Below, in pieces: positions 46,588 to 54,438 of a stretch of DNA of 64,000 bases (position 1 is its first letter; each line of letters starts with the position of its first letter). The notes under the pieces are model-generated. The model was not told where the DNA came from and searched no databases. It saw only the letters and a list, made by a program, of their open reading frames with translations. This stretch comes from Sulfuritalea sp. (lineage in GTDB: Bacteria; Pseudomonadota; Gammaproteobacteria; Burkholderiales; Rhodocyclaceae), in assembly GCA_022842325.1 (NCBI GenBank), contig JALHPU010000005.1:62001-126000 (forward strand), given 5' to 3'. A program made the position numbers and the translations under genes.

Positions 46588-47144
46588 CACCGCGGTGGCA
46601 CCGCACCGGGCGGAATCGCGATCGGCAATGTCGGCCTCAGCACGTTCCCCGGCCGCGCCACGCTGTGGCAACGAAAACATTCGGTCAAGGGAAAGGCCAC
46701 CGCGCCATGGCATACGCCGCACTGCTCACCCTCGAGGATGGCCAGCATGGAGAACTGGTTGGCGCCCGCCTCGGCCTTGAACAAATGATCATGGCAATTG
46801 GCGCAATCCAGCCACTGGGTATGCTGGCGATGCGGAAACCTGACGATGGGCATGCCACCCTTCAGGTTGAGCAGGACATCCGAGTCATAGACCCGAATCT
46901 TGGTGTCGGGACGAATGCTGGCGCGCGGATTGATTTCGCTTTTCTCCAGAGCCTGAACCCAGCGCACCATGTTTCCGGCGTTGTCCGGGGTCAGTTTAGA
47001 AAGCGCCGCGCCGGGCTCCTGCAATTCTTTCACACCGGGACCGCGGGGATCGTGAATGCCATCCTTGCGCAGCGTCTCCCAACCCTGGGCCTGGACGGAA
47101 AAGCTCGCCAAAACCGCAACAGCGGCGGCGAGCCCAATGCGCAT
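46587..47144 (-). CDS. Periplasmic triheme c-type cytochrome, type B
   Basis: The 185-residue precursor has a signal peptide (AAAVAVLASFSVQAQ) and three CxxCH motifs in the last 85 residues: CANCH, CGVCH and CFRCH. It shares GIHDP, WVQALEKSEINPR, FPHRQHTQWLDCANCH and CGVCHGAVAFPLTEC with the C-terminal domain of the gene at 48058-49062, and a WLDC segment with the gene at 9257-9886. It is probably an electron carrier between the inner and outer membranes. The start at 47144 sits 4 bases after the helical-protein gene. Confidence 0.87.
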   Translation of the reverse strand: MRIGLAAAVAVLASFSVQAQGWETLRKDGIHDPRGPGVKELQEPGAALSKLTPDNAGNMVRWVQALEKSEINPRASIRPDTKIRVYDSDVLLNLKGGMPIVRFPHRQHTQWLDCANCHDHLFKAEAGANQFSMLAILEGEQCGVCHGAVAFPLTECFRCHSVARPGNVLRPTLPIAIPPGAVPPR

Positions 47145-47148
47145 GGCT

Positions 47149-48045
47149 TTATCCAGGGATATAAATACCCGCATTGCGAATTGCGCGCACCAGCTCCGCG
47201 GTTGAATCCTCCAGCAGTTTGACCGCCTCGTCGTAGGCTTTGCGCGATGCTGCATCATCTGCCTTGATCCGCATTTCCTGTGCCTTGGAAAGATAGGCCT
47301 GAATCATGTCCCCGCTCGCCTTCTTGTCATCGACCAGCACTTTGATCAGCATCTGGTGCGTATTGTTCCGGTCGATTTCGTAGTGGTATTCCTCTTCCTT
47401 GTTGGCGAAGTTGAGCGAGCGCGTCAAGGTATCGCCGCTGCGCAGGCTGGTCAGGCCGGCTTTGGCCACCAGGTAGCCGCGGTCGATTTCAGTGCGCGCC
47501 TCCTTGAACTTGCGTTCCTTCGCCAAAGCTGCACCTGCTGCAATCGATTTTTCGATCTGCGCCACCGTGCCGGCGACACCCTTGGCGGCTTTCTCGTCCG
47601 AAACCCGCTTGTAGGCACCGAGCAAGGCCTGCACACTTTCCAGTTGCAGCAGGTAATCGTTCTCAAGCTTTTTCACGGACACTTCTTCCGGCGCGGCGAA
47701 GCGGACGGCATCGAAAAAGGTCGAACGCGACTCGGCCAGCAAAGCCGAAGCCTTTTCGAGATTACCCTGCTCCAGCGCGGCCTTGGCGGCACGATGCAAC
47801 TCGCGCGCTCGGTCACGGCGCTGCATGGCTTCGGGCGCCTTGCTCGACTCAATCTGACGCGCAGCCGAAGAGCTTTCCAGCAGTTTTGCGACAGAATCGA
47901 GATTCGACGACAGTTGTCCCTTGTCGATCTTGTTACCGGCCAGTCGCGACGCGGCGGTTTCGGGCGTGGCCGCAGGCGTGGTGGTCTGTGCCAGCACTAA
48001 AGCAGAGAACATGACGGGAATCAGCAGGAAAACAAACTTGTTCAT
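47149..48045 (-). CDS. Periplasmic helical protein of unknown function
   Basis: The 298-residue precursor has a signal peptide (FVFLLIPVMFSALVLAQ). The rest is predicted to be almost all helix and coiled coil, with no cysteine: long charged runs such as DRARELHRAAKAALEQGNLE and EARTEIDRGYLVAKAGL. I do not recognise the family. It sits centrally between cytochromes of types A/B (49075, 48058 on one side and 46587, 46204 on the other). That position suggests a spacer, chaperone or scaffold for them. Confidence 0.75.
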   Translation of the reverse strand: MNKFVFLLIPVMFSALVLAQTTTPAATPETAASRLAGNKIDKGQLSSNLDSVAKLLESSSAARQIESSKAPEAMQRRDRARELHRAAKAALEQGNLEKASALLAESRSTFFDAVRFAAPEEVSVKKLENDYLLQLESVQALLGAYKRVSDEKAAKGVAGTVAQIEKSIAAGAALAKERKFKEARTEIDRGYLVAKAGLTSLRSGDTLTRSLNFANKEEEYHYEIDRNNTHQMLIKVLVDDKKASGDMIQAYLSKAQEMRIKADDAASRKAYDEAVKLLEDSTAELVRAIRNAGIYIPG

Positions 48046-48057
48046 GATTGGGCCTCT

Positions 48058-49062
48058 TTACTTCGCCGGCGCCGCAGCCGCCTGCGCCGGACGGGTGTCC
48101 TTCTTCTTCGAATGGCATAGGCGGCACTCTGAAACCGGGAACGCCACCTTGCCGTGACAGACGCCGCACTTTTCTCCCAGCAGGATCGCGGCCATGCTGA
48201 TTGCATTGGCACCTTTCTGCGGAGTGAAAATCGCCGGATGGCAATTCGAGCAGTCGAGCCACTCGGTGTGCTGCTTGTGCGGGTAGACCACATCGGGCAT
48301 CGATCCCTTGACCTCACGCACGATATTGAGGTCGACGATCACCGGAGTGGCATTCGGGTCCTGTTTGTCCCAGCGCGGATTGATCTTCCCCTCCTCGATG
48401 GCCTTGACCCAATTAACGCGATTGCCGACCAGACTTTTCGGCAAGGGTCCATAGGCCGCCAACGGCGCCATCAGGGCCATCGTCCCGTCGTTGGCCGGAT
48501 CGTGGATGCCATCTTCGGCGGGAGGGGGATTGCGCTTGCCGATCGGCTTCAACAGACGGTTGAAGGAATTGATGTCGGCCGATGACGCGCCGGATGTATT
48601 CGAGGACACATCGACTGGAGCGGATGCTGCGGCAGGTACTGCAGCCACGGCAGGTACGGCCACTTGCGCCGCAGGAGCCGGAGCGGCCACGGTCGCCGCG
48701 GGTTTTGCCGGAGCGACGGCCGCAGCAGCCGGCGCCGGCTTGGCGGCACTGCCTTTGACGGCAGCCAGCATGTAATCCACCGCCGCCTTGACGTCGCCAT
48801 CCGACGCGCCGGTGTTGCCGCCCTTGGCCGGCATGCCCTTGGGTGTACCCTTCAGAGCGCTGGTGTACAAACGCGCCGTGCCGGCGGCAATGCGCGGCTG
48901 CCAGTCCGCGGCGTTGCCGAGCCGTGGCGCACCGGCAATTCCTGCCGCGTGACAGACTGCACAGGTCTTGGCGTAAAGATCCTTGCCGACGTCGGCCGCA
49001 ATTGCAGAAGCGGCCCAAAGCAACGAGGCCAGCGCGGGAAGAACAATTCGTTCGATTTTCAT
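48058..49062 (-). CDS. Tetraheme cytochrome: c5-like monoheme domain fused to a type B triheme domain
   Basis: The 334-residue precursor has a signal peptide. It then has a class I/c5-like monoheme domain with CAVCH and KGMPAKGGN (candidate methionine), an Ala/Pro-rich linker of about 60 residues, and a C-terminal triheme domain with CSNCH, CGVCH and CRLCH. The C-terminal domain matches the type B cytochrome at 46587. The linker is long and flexible, which would let the monoheme domain swing between partners. The closest monoheme relative here is the c5-like gene at 56603. Confidence 0.88.
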   Translation of the reverse strand: MKIERIVLPALASLLWAASAIAADVGKDLYAKTCAVCHAAGIAGAPRLGNAADWQPRIAAGTARLYTSALKGTPKGMPAKGGNTGASDGDVKAAVDYMLAAVKGSAAKPAPAAAAVAPAKPAATVAAPAPAAQVAVPAVAAVPAAASAPVDVSSNTSGASSADINSFNRLLKPIGKRNPPPAEDGIHDPANDGTMALMAPLAAYGPLPKSLVGNRVNWVKAIEEGKINPRWDKQDPNATPVIVDLNIVREVKGSMPDVVYPHKQHTEWLDCSNCHPAIFTPQKGANAISMAAILLGEKCGVCHGKVAFPVSECRLCHSKKKDTRPAQAAAAPAK

Positions 49063-49074
49063 GATCGCGCGTCC

Positions 49075-49485
49075 TTATTTCTTTTGAAGCGCTGCAGGAG
49101 CAAGTTTCTGGATCGTGCTTTCGTGCACCTGGGTCGGCGTACCCGGTTTGGCCGAATGACACAGATTGCAGTTCTCGACCGACCAGGCGAGTTCGCCGTT
49201 GTGGCAGGCGCCACAGAACTGGCCGTCGATGATCTTCACCATGTTGATCTCGTTGCCACCCGCCTTGAACTTGAAGCCGAGGTCGGCATGACAAACCTTG
49301 CAGCGAAAGCGCACGCGATGAAACCAGTGCGGGAAGATCGCCGGCCGCATGCCCGCTGCGTCGGAATAGTTATTCATCACGATATCGCCGTATTCGGCAT
49401 GCGCCTCATCGACATCGACCATCAGCACCGCGACCAGCGCCAATACGACCAGCAGCAATCGCCGCCAGATAGATTTTTCTGACAT
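49075..49485 (-). CDS. Periplasmic triheme c-type cytochrome, type A
   Basis: The 136-residue precursor has a signal peptide (RLLLVVLALVAVLMVDVDEAHA) and CKVCH, CGACH and CNLCH. It is a clear paralogue of the gene at 46204-46587, sharing FPHWFHRVRFRCKVCH and FCGACHNGELAW. GAGGA precedes the ATG at 49485 and decides the start. It ends 12 bases before the type B fusion gene at 48058, so A and B types are produced together. Confidence 0.87.
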   Translation of the reverse strand: MSEKSIWRRLLLVVLALVAVLMVDVDEAHAEYGDIVMNNYSDAAGMRPAIFPHWFHRVRFRCKVCHADLGFKFKAGGNEINMVKIIDGQFCGACHNGELAWSVENCNLCHSAKPGTPTQVHESTIQKLAPAALQKK

Positions 49486-49536
49486 GATTTTCCTCTTTGC
49501 AAACCCAGGGCGGAAGTTTAGCCCACAGAACATCGC

Positions 49537-51852
49537 TTACCAGCGTCCGTCGAAAAAACCGTCGAACTCACGGTTAACGGAGCCGAAGATAGAAGCACTT
49601 TTCCTGCCAGCCTGTTCGATCATGGCGTGATTCAGACGAAATGTCAGGCGACCTATCCTGTAATCCAGCAATTGCTGAAACGAAAAGCTTTGCTGCGCCT
49701 GATTGCCGAGCGGGTCTGAGCCGACCAACCGGGTGCTGGACTGGCTGTTGATCCAGAGCACGCTGGCGTTGTAATTCAGATTGCGGATCGAGAATGGACT
49801 GCTGTGCGCATAGCCAAGACTGAAACTGCCGCTCGTCTGGCTCTGGTTGTCATTGCTTAGCAGACCATTGACCACTTCCTGCTGTGCGTTGGTACCGACG
49901 AAGTTCTGGCTCCAGTTCAGGTTGGCATTGGCCGTCAGCGCCGCCCTGGAACTGATCTGGTACTGCCCGTTGCCCACCAGATTCATGTTGCGATAGTGAT
50001 TGTTTCCCGATTGCCCGGTACTGATGTTGTCGGAGAAGTTAGCACTCAGGCTGACCGTCAGGGCCTCGCCATAGCCCGCACGCCAGGCCGCACCAAGACT
50101 GTGCGACAGCGCCGTCGCCGGCCCCGCCTGGGTCTGGTTATAGGACAGGATCTGACCGGCATTCAGATTCAGGGCCTGGGCTTCGCTGATCACGAGTGTC
50201 CGCGTCAGGTTGTGACCGGCCGAGGTGCTGAGGCCAACAGAGTTGCCACCCTGGGTGGCGACGTTGCCGCTCAAGCCAGCGCCGAGGTTCCAGCCGTAAC
50301 TGTAATCCCCGAACTTGCGCGGGTCACCCGTATACGAGGCGTTAGCGCCTGCCCCCCCCGAGGTGACACGACCAACGACCGAGGATGTCGAGGCCACGAA
50401 GGCATTCCCCGACGCCGACAGGTTATTGCTGAAGCGGTAACTGGTGGCCAGGTTTGCGGCCAGAGTCTGCTGACTCATGACCTCGTCCGCCAGAATGATT
50501 TGCGTCTGCGTGAAACTGCCGCCACCGGTCAGGGTCAGCGGCAGATCCTCAATTGGTCGCCAGATAAAATTGGTGGCCGCGAGCAGAACCCTTGAATCAT
50601 TGCGGGCCAGGGTGTCACCGACGAACTGGTCGCGCCGCGTGCTGGCCAGGGCAAGGGTATTGCCAATGCTGAGATCTTCATGAACCGTCCAACTGTGGCT
50701 GGCATTTGCGTTCAGCAGGCGTGACGTCTGGCCGCCAAGATCACTGGTGGACGGCGTGAAGGCCAGACTGGCATTCAGGCTGTGATCACCTTCCAGATAA
50801 TGATCCGGATCGAAAACCCGTCGCGCCGAGAAACTGCCGTTGAGGGAGGAGTTCTGGCTGGTGCTGGTGCCACTTACATAGCTGTTGCGGTTGTAACTGG
50901 CGCTATAAGTATCGCCGACCTCCGTCCGATACTGCTGACGCAAGCCGAGGGATGTGTTGGTGGTGGGCGCCCGGTTCTCCCCGGCCCGCGATTCCGACGT
51001 CCCGTGATTGAAGGTTGCGCTGAAGGGGAAACGACTGACCGGGAAGACATTGACACTACCGCCGAAATTGAGTCCGCTGCTGTCACTCTTCACTACCGGC
51101 CCGCTCGCTGGGGTGAACGTGCTATCGGTGGAATTCATCCCGAAAACTCCCGACCATTGGGCGATGTAAGGCGCACCAATGAAACTGTTGGCCTGGACGT
51201 TCAATGTGTTGTGGATGCTCAGGCTCTTCGCGCCGTCATCGGAACCAAAATAATTGCCGCTGCTACCGGAATTTCCTACCCAGCGGATCGGCGCCATCAC
51301 CCAGGTTTCGCCGCTCAAATCCGGGAGTCCGGAATCCGCGGACTTTGCCGTACCGGTTGCCGGCCGTTCAGCGCCCGCGGGGGCGCGCCGCGCGCCCGCC
51401 ACCGCTGGTGTCGGATCGAAGGGCACCGGCGCTTCGGGTTGGTCCGGTCCGTCGCCCGAATCGCCATCCCTGCCGCGCCCCGAAGGAGTGGCTCGGCCCT
51501 CCGCCGCTGCGCGCGCTGCGCGCGCAGCGCGGAATGTGCGCGACGGGGAGCCGGTGGCCGGCGCAGTTGCCGCCGGCTGCAGCAAGATCGTCAGGGACAG
51601 GCGAACTGGACCCTCTGCCACGGCGGGACGCCATGCATCGCGTGCCGGCTTGCGTCGCTCGGACTTGCGCCGTTCGCCAAGTTGCAACGACAGCCGCAAG
51701 GCCGGCGGTGCGTCGCTCAGGCCTGGCGCCAGCCCGCTTCTCGACGCGGTGTCAGCGGCCCAGGCCTCACCGCTGCAAATTGCGCCGCCCAAGGCGCCGG
51801 CCAGCAAGCGCCAGAGTTGCGCGCGGCGAAAGGTCGGCTGACCATTCCTCAC
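49537..51852 (-). CDS. Outer-membrane beta-barrel protein, candidate porin partner for cytochromes
   Basis: The 771-residue precursor has a signal peptide (LLAGALGGAICSGEAWAAD). A low-complexity Arg/Ala/Pro-rich region lies at residues about 50-175. A barrel region of about 590 residues follows, with many alternating-hydrophobic strands and Asn/Ser/Thr turns. It ends in aromatic tryptophan (FFDGRW), as barrel proteins do. There is no CxxCH. Lying beside trihemes and multihemes, it could be the porin of a porin-cytochrome conduit, but its sequence does not allow me to assign the MtrB family. The start is GTG at 51852. Strand count and barrel function are unproven. Confidence 0.75.
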   Translation of the reverse strand: MRNGQPTFRRAQLWRLLAGALGGAICSGEAWAADTASRSGLAPGLSDAPPALRLSLQLGERRKSERRKPARDAWRPAVAEGPVRLSLTILLQPAATAPATGSPSRTFRAARAARAAAEGRATPSGRGRDGDSGDGPDQPEAPVPFDPTPAVAGARRAPAGAERPATGTAKSADSGLPDLSGETWVMAPIRWVGNSGSSGNYFGSDDGAKSLSIHNTLNVQANSFIGAPYIAQWSGVFGMNSTDSTFTPASGPVVKSDSSGLNFGGSVNVFPVSRFPFSATFNHGTSESRAGENRAPTTNTSLGLRQQYRTEVGDTYSASYNRNSYVSGTSTSQNSSLNGSFSARRVFDPDHYLEGDHSLNASLAFTPSTSDLGGQTSRLLNANASHSWTVHEDLSIGNTLALASTRRDQFVGDTLARNDSRVLLAATNFIWRPIEDLPLTLTGGGSFTQTQIILADEVMSQQTLAANLATSYRFSNNLSASGNAFVASTSSVVGRVTSGGAGANASYTGDPRKFGDYSYGWNLGAGLSGNVATQGGNSVGLSTSAGHNLTRTLVISEAQALNLNAGQILSYNQTQAGPATALSHSLGAAWRAGYGEALTVSLSANFSDNISTGQSGNNHYRNMNLVGNGQYQISSRAALTANANLNWSQNFVGTNAQQEVVNGLLSNDNQSQTSGSFSLGYAHSSPFSIRNLNYNASVLWINSQSSTRLVGSDPLGNQAQQSFSFQQLLDYRIGRLTFRLNHAMIEQAGRKSASIFGSVNREFDGFFDGRW

Positions 51853-52050
51853 GGAGCACTCTTGCGCAAAGCAGGGACTGGCGTCATCCTGGAAATCTCG
51901 AATTAGCTAAGCAGAACACAGACAACGCGGGCGCAAAGAACGCGCCACCCGGATGAATCGCCCCTTTCCAAGGCACGCGCCGCTCGCGGCAATCCCACTC
52001 TGCGACTCCGTAAAGCCTGGTTGCAGTGCTTGCGAAATAGCACTGCCATT

Positions 52051-52073
52051 GTAGGACAGACTTCAGTCTGCCT
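52051..52073. repeat. REP-like palindromic element
   Basis: GTAG followed by an imperfect palindrome (GGACAGACT/AGTCTGCC around TC) lies in the 231-base gap between the barrel and PPIase genes. GTAG-headed small palindromes are typical of REP elements. Only one copy is seen in the window, so it is a candidate. Confidence 0.4.
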
Positions 52074-52083
52074 TGCCCGCCTT

Positions 52084-53109
52084 TTACTTCGCTGACGCAG
52101 GCGCCGCTGGCGGTTCGTGGATCACGATACTCGCCGTGCCCCTGAGCTTGACCACCAAATCCTGCCAGGCCTTTTCTTTGCGCTCACGGTGCAACAAGTC
52201 CGCGGCGCGCTCGGCGACCCGGCTGAATTCCTGCAACTTGGGCGGAATCCTGTCATCCAGGCGAAATACTCCAACGCCCTGCAGCATTTGAATCGGCTCG
52301 CTCACCTCGCCGGCCTTGAACTGATCGACCTTCGCCTGCAGGGCTTCGGGCAGCATGCCCCGGTGCAGGTAGCCCATGTCGCCGCCTTGCTCGGCGCTGC
52401 CGTCCTTGGATGCCATGCGCGCCAGTTCGCCAAAATCGGCGCCGCCCCGAATACGCCGCACGATGCCTTCCGCCTCCCGCATCGCCGCGTCCCACACCGG
52501 CTGTGCCGAAGACGGATCGACCGCCAGCAGAATGGTATGCAGTCGAACTTTCTCGGGTTCGGTAAACAGCGCAGGCCGGGCCGCGTAGAACGCCTTGACC
52601 TCCTCGGCACTGGGTGCGGGAACATCGCGCACCACCTGCTCCAGCCGACTCAGCCGGTCTTGCTGATCCAACTGCTGGCGCAGGCCGGGCAGCATCGCTT
52701 CACGACTTTTCTGCCAGTTGGGATTGGATGCGTAGCGCTGATCGTAGACCTGGATCTGCTTTTCGACCTCCGCACTGTCGGCGGCGATGCCGCGGCGCTC
52801 GATCTCCTCGAGAAACAGGATACGATCGATCAGCTTGTCGCTGACCTCCTTGCGTGCCTGCACCAGTTGCTCCTGCGGCACCTGGCCGTGATAAAACTTC
52901 TGCCGCAGGAACGTCGCATAGGCGGAGTGAAACTCGGCCTGGGTCACCGGTTTGCCATTGACCGTCGCGTACAGCGGCAGGACGGTAGCCGCCGCTGGAG
53001 TGGCCGCCGCCGCAACCGGCTTGACCGCTTGTGCAAAAGCGATGGGGAATGACAAGCATGTCGCCAACACGATGCCGGCCACGGCCGACCCGCCATTTTT
53101 CAATTTCAT
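52084..53109 (-). CDS. Periplasmic peptidyl-prolyl cis-trans isomerase (SurA/parvulin type)
   Basis: The 341-residue precursor has a signal peptide (VLATCLSFPIAFAQA), then a SurA-like N-terminal helical domain with VNGKPVTQAEF and QVPQEQLVQARKEVSDKLI. A parvulin domain lies at residues about 190-300 (VRLHTILLAV, GGADFGELARMASKDGSAEQGGDMGYLHRGML). The C-terminus is a helix with a Pro/Ala tail. It probably folds exported barrel or cytochrome proteins. It precedes the barrel gene with a 231-base gap and follows a terminator-like hairpin. Confidence 0.9.
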   Translation of the reverse strand: MKLKNGGSAVAGIVLATCLSFPIAFAQAVKPVAAAATPAAATVLPLYATVNGKPVTQAEFHSAYATFLRQKFYHGQVPQEQLVQARKEVSDKLIDRILFLEEIERRGIAADSAEVEKQIQVYDQRYASNPNWQKSREAMLPGLRQQLDQQDRLSRLEQVVRDVPAPSAEEVKAFYAARPALFTEPEKVRLHTILLAVDPSSAQPVWDAAMREAEGIVRRIRGGADFGELARMASKDGSAEQGGDMGYLHRGMLPEALQAKVDQFKAGEVSEPIQMLQGVGVFRLDDRIPPKLQEFSRVAERAADLLHRERKEKAWQDLVVKLRGTASIVIHEPPAAPASAK

Positions 53110-53240
53110 TTCTCACCTTTCCTGTATTGCTGCGCACGACCGCAGCATGCTCGAGAATCATTTCAAAAACAGCCATGATACCCCGTGGCGATGGCCCACT
53201 GCCGCTCGCCCCGCGCAAGACTCACCCCGTTACGGATAAG

Positions 53241-53273
53241 AAAAAAGCCCCGAGGTTTCCCTGGGGGCCTTTC
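53241..53273 (-). terminator. Rho-independent terminator after the tetraheme gene
   Basis: GCCCCGAGG and CCTGGGGGC form a nine-base stem with one mismatch. On the minus strand it is followed by a T-rich run (TTTTTTC). It lies about 80 bases past the stop codon of the tetraheme gene at 53349. It may set a lower level for the PPIase and barrel genes downstream. Confidence 0.7.
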
Positions 53274-53348
53274 TCTCGCTCAGGAGCTAGGGAGTCGCTT
53301 ACCGGCCTCAGATCTCGCCTTGACGCTGCCCCTCCCGTTCAGACTGAC

Positions 53349-54233
53349 TTACTTGTTGTGGCAGGTAAGGCACACCGCGCTGCCCGCATTGGAAACCCGC
53401 AGGAAGGTGGGGTTCGCACTGGAATGCGGATCATGGCAGGAGCCGCACTCGACCGAGGGGTAGGTACCGGCTCCCAGACCACCGTTCGCGGGGAAGGCGC
53501 GGTTATAAAGAATCATGTCGGTCTTCTGACGCCCGGCCACGGCGGTAAGGTTTTCAACCCAGAAAACCGTCTGACCACCGATCGAAGCGTTTGACGGTGC
53601 TCTGAAGTCGACATCCTGGCATAAAGCACCCGGGGTTGTTGTACCCGGACCGCCGCCGCAATACTGTATGCCGATCGGATGGTCGTTGCTCAGGTCCCGC
53701 CCCAGCATCGACAGCGTGGTCGCCGCGTTGGTCATTTGACCGGCGGCATTGGAATTCCCACCCGCTGCCCAGGTGTAGGCCAAGCCGCCAGTTCCACCGC
53801 CGGTTACGTCGTAACCGCCGGAACCCGGCGCATTCAGGATGTTGTCCATCGCCTGCGTGCCGTCATGGCAGGACAGACAGGCCAGCGACACCGAACCGAT
53901 GCTCAGGTTACCCGCCTGACCGTCGTTGGCGAGAACCGCATCCATGGTCGAGGAGGATGAGTACGTGGTGAAAGCCGTTGCACTTCCGGTATTGAGCCGC
54001 TTGTTCCACAAGGGTACGCCCGCCGTGGACACATCCGCCGCGTGCGGGGTGTGGCAGAACACGCAAATCTCGGCGGTGCCGGCGGTGACATTGGTTACGC
54101 CTGGGTTGCCCGCCGTCGTCCCGAGGTTGTGCCTGGTGTTGGTGACTTGCGCAATGGCGACCGATGCGCCGAAGGCCATGACCGCCGCCAACAGCCATCT
54201 CGCCGTACGGCCTGTTTCTTTTCCGATTCTCAT
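53349..54233 (-). CDS. Small tetraheme c-type cytochrome, OmcE-like candidate filament subunit
   Basis: The 294-residue precursor has a signal peptide (AAVMAFGASVAIAQ) and four CxxCH motifs: CVFCH, CLSCH, CGSCH and CLTCH. The whole protein contains exactly eight histidines: four in the heme motifs and four others (TRHNL, TPHAAD, NDHPIG, DPHSS). This is the exact number for four bis-histidine hemes. The region between hemes 2 and 3 is Gly/Ser/Asn-rich, and two extra cysteines could form a disulfide. The layout recalls OmcE of Geobacter, a polymerising tetraheme cytochrome, from memory. AAGGAG precedes the ATG at 54233. It is probably secreted and surface-associated. Confidence 0.9.
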   Translation of the reverse strand: MRIGKETGRTARWLLAAVMAFGASVAIAQVTNTRHNLGTTAGNPGVTNVTAGTAEICVFCHTPHAADVSTAGVPLWNKRLNTGSATAFTTYSSSSTMDAVLANDGQAGNLSIGSVSLACLSCHDGTQAMDNILNAPGSGGYDVTGGGTGGLAYTWAAGGNSNAAGQMTNAATTLSMLGRDLSNDHPIGIQYCGGGPGTTTPGALCQDVDFRAPSNASIGGQTVFWVENLTAVAGRQKTDMILYNRAFPANGGLGAGTYPSVECGSCHDPHSSANPTFLRVSNAGSAVCLTCHNK

Positions 54234-54419
54234 GACCTGCTCCTTTTTTACCTGGGTGTAATGTGATAACTTGCCTCGCCAGAACTAAAGCAGCTTCCAT
54301 GCCAAGCTTATGCCCTCGTTCATATCAAGGCTTCATGGCCAAAGGGCCTAGCAAGTCAGCGAGGAATGCCAACTTTGCCACACAGGAGTCCTCCTCGAAT
54401 CCCGGAAACAAGAAAGCAC

Positions 54420-54437
54420 TTTCCCAATATAGGGAAA
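54420..54437. other. Perfect inverted repeat TTTCCC/GGGAAA
   Basis: TTTCCC (54420-54425) and GGGAAA (54432-54437) flank a six-base AATATA centre, one base past the end of the NHL lipoprotein gene. There is no long T run, so it may be an operator, processing site or weak terminator between the NHL and tetraheme genes. Confidence 0.35.
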
Positions 54438-54438
54438 A

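Noticed and set aside
51368-51634. Small minus-strand frame inside the Arg/Ala-rich part of the barrel gene
   Set aside because: A frame shadow of low-complexity coding sequence.
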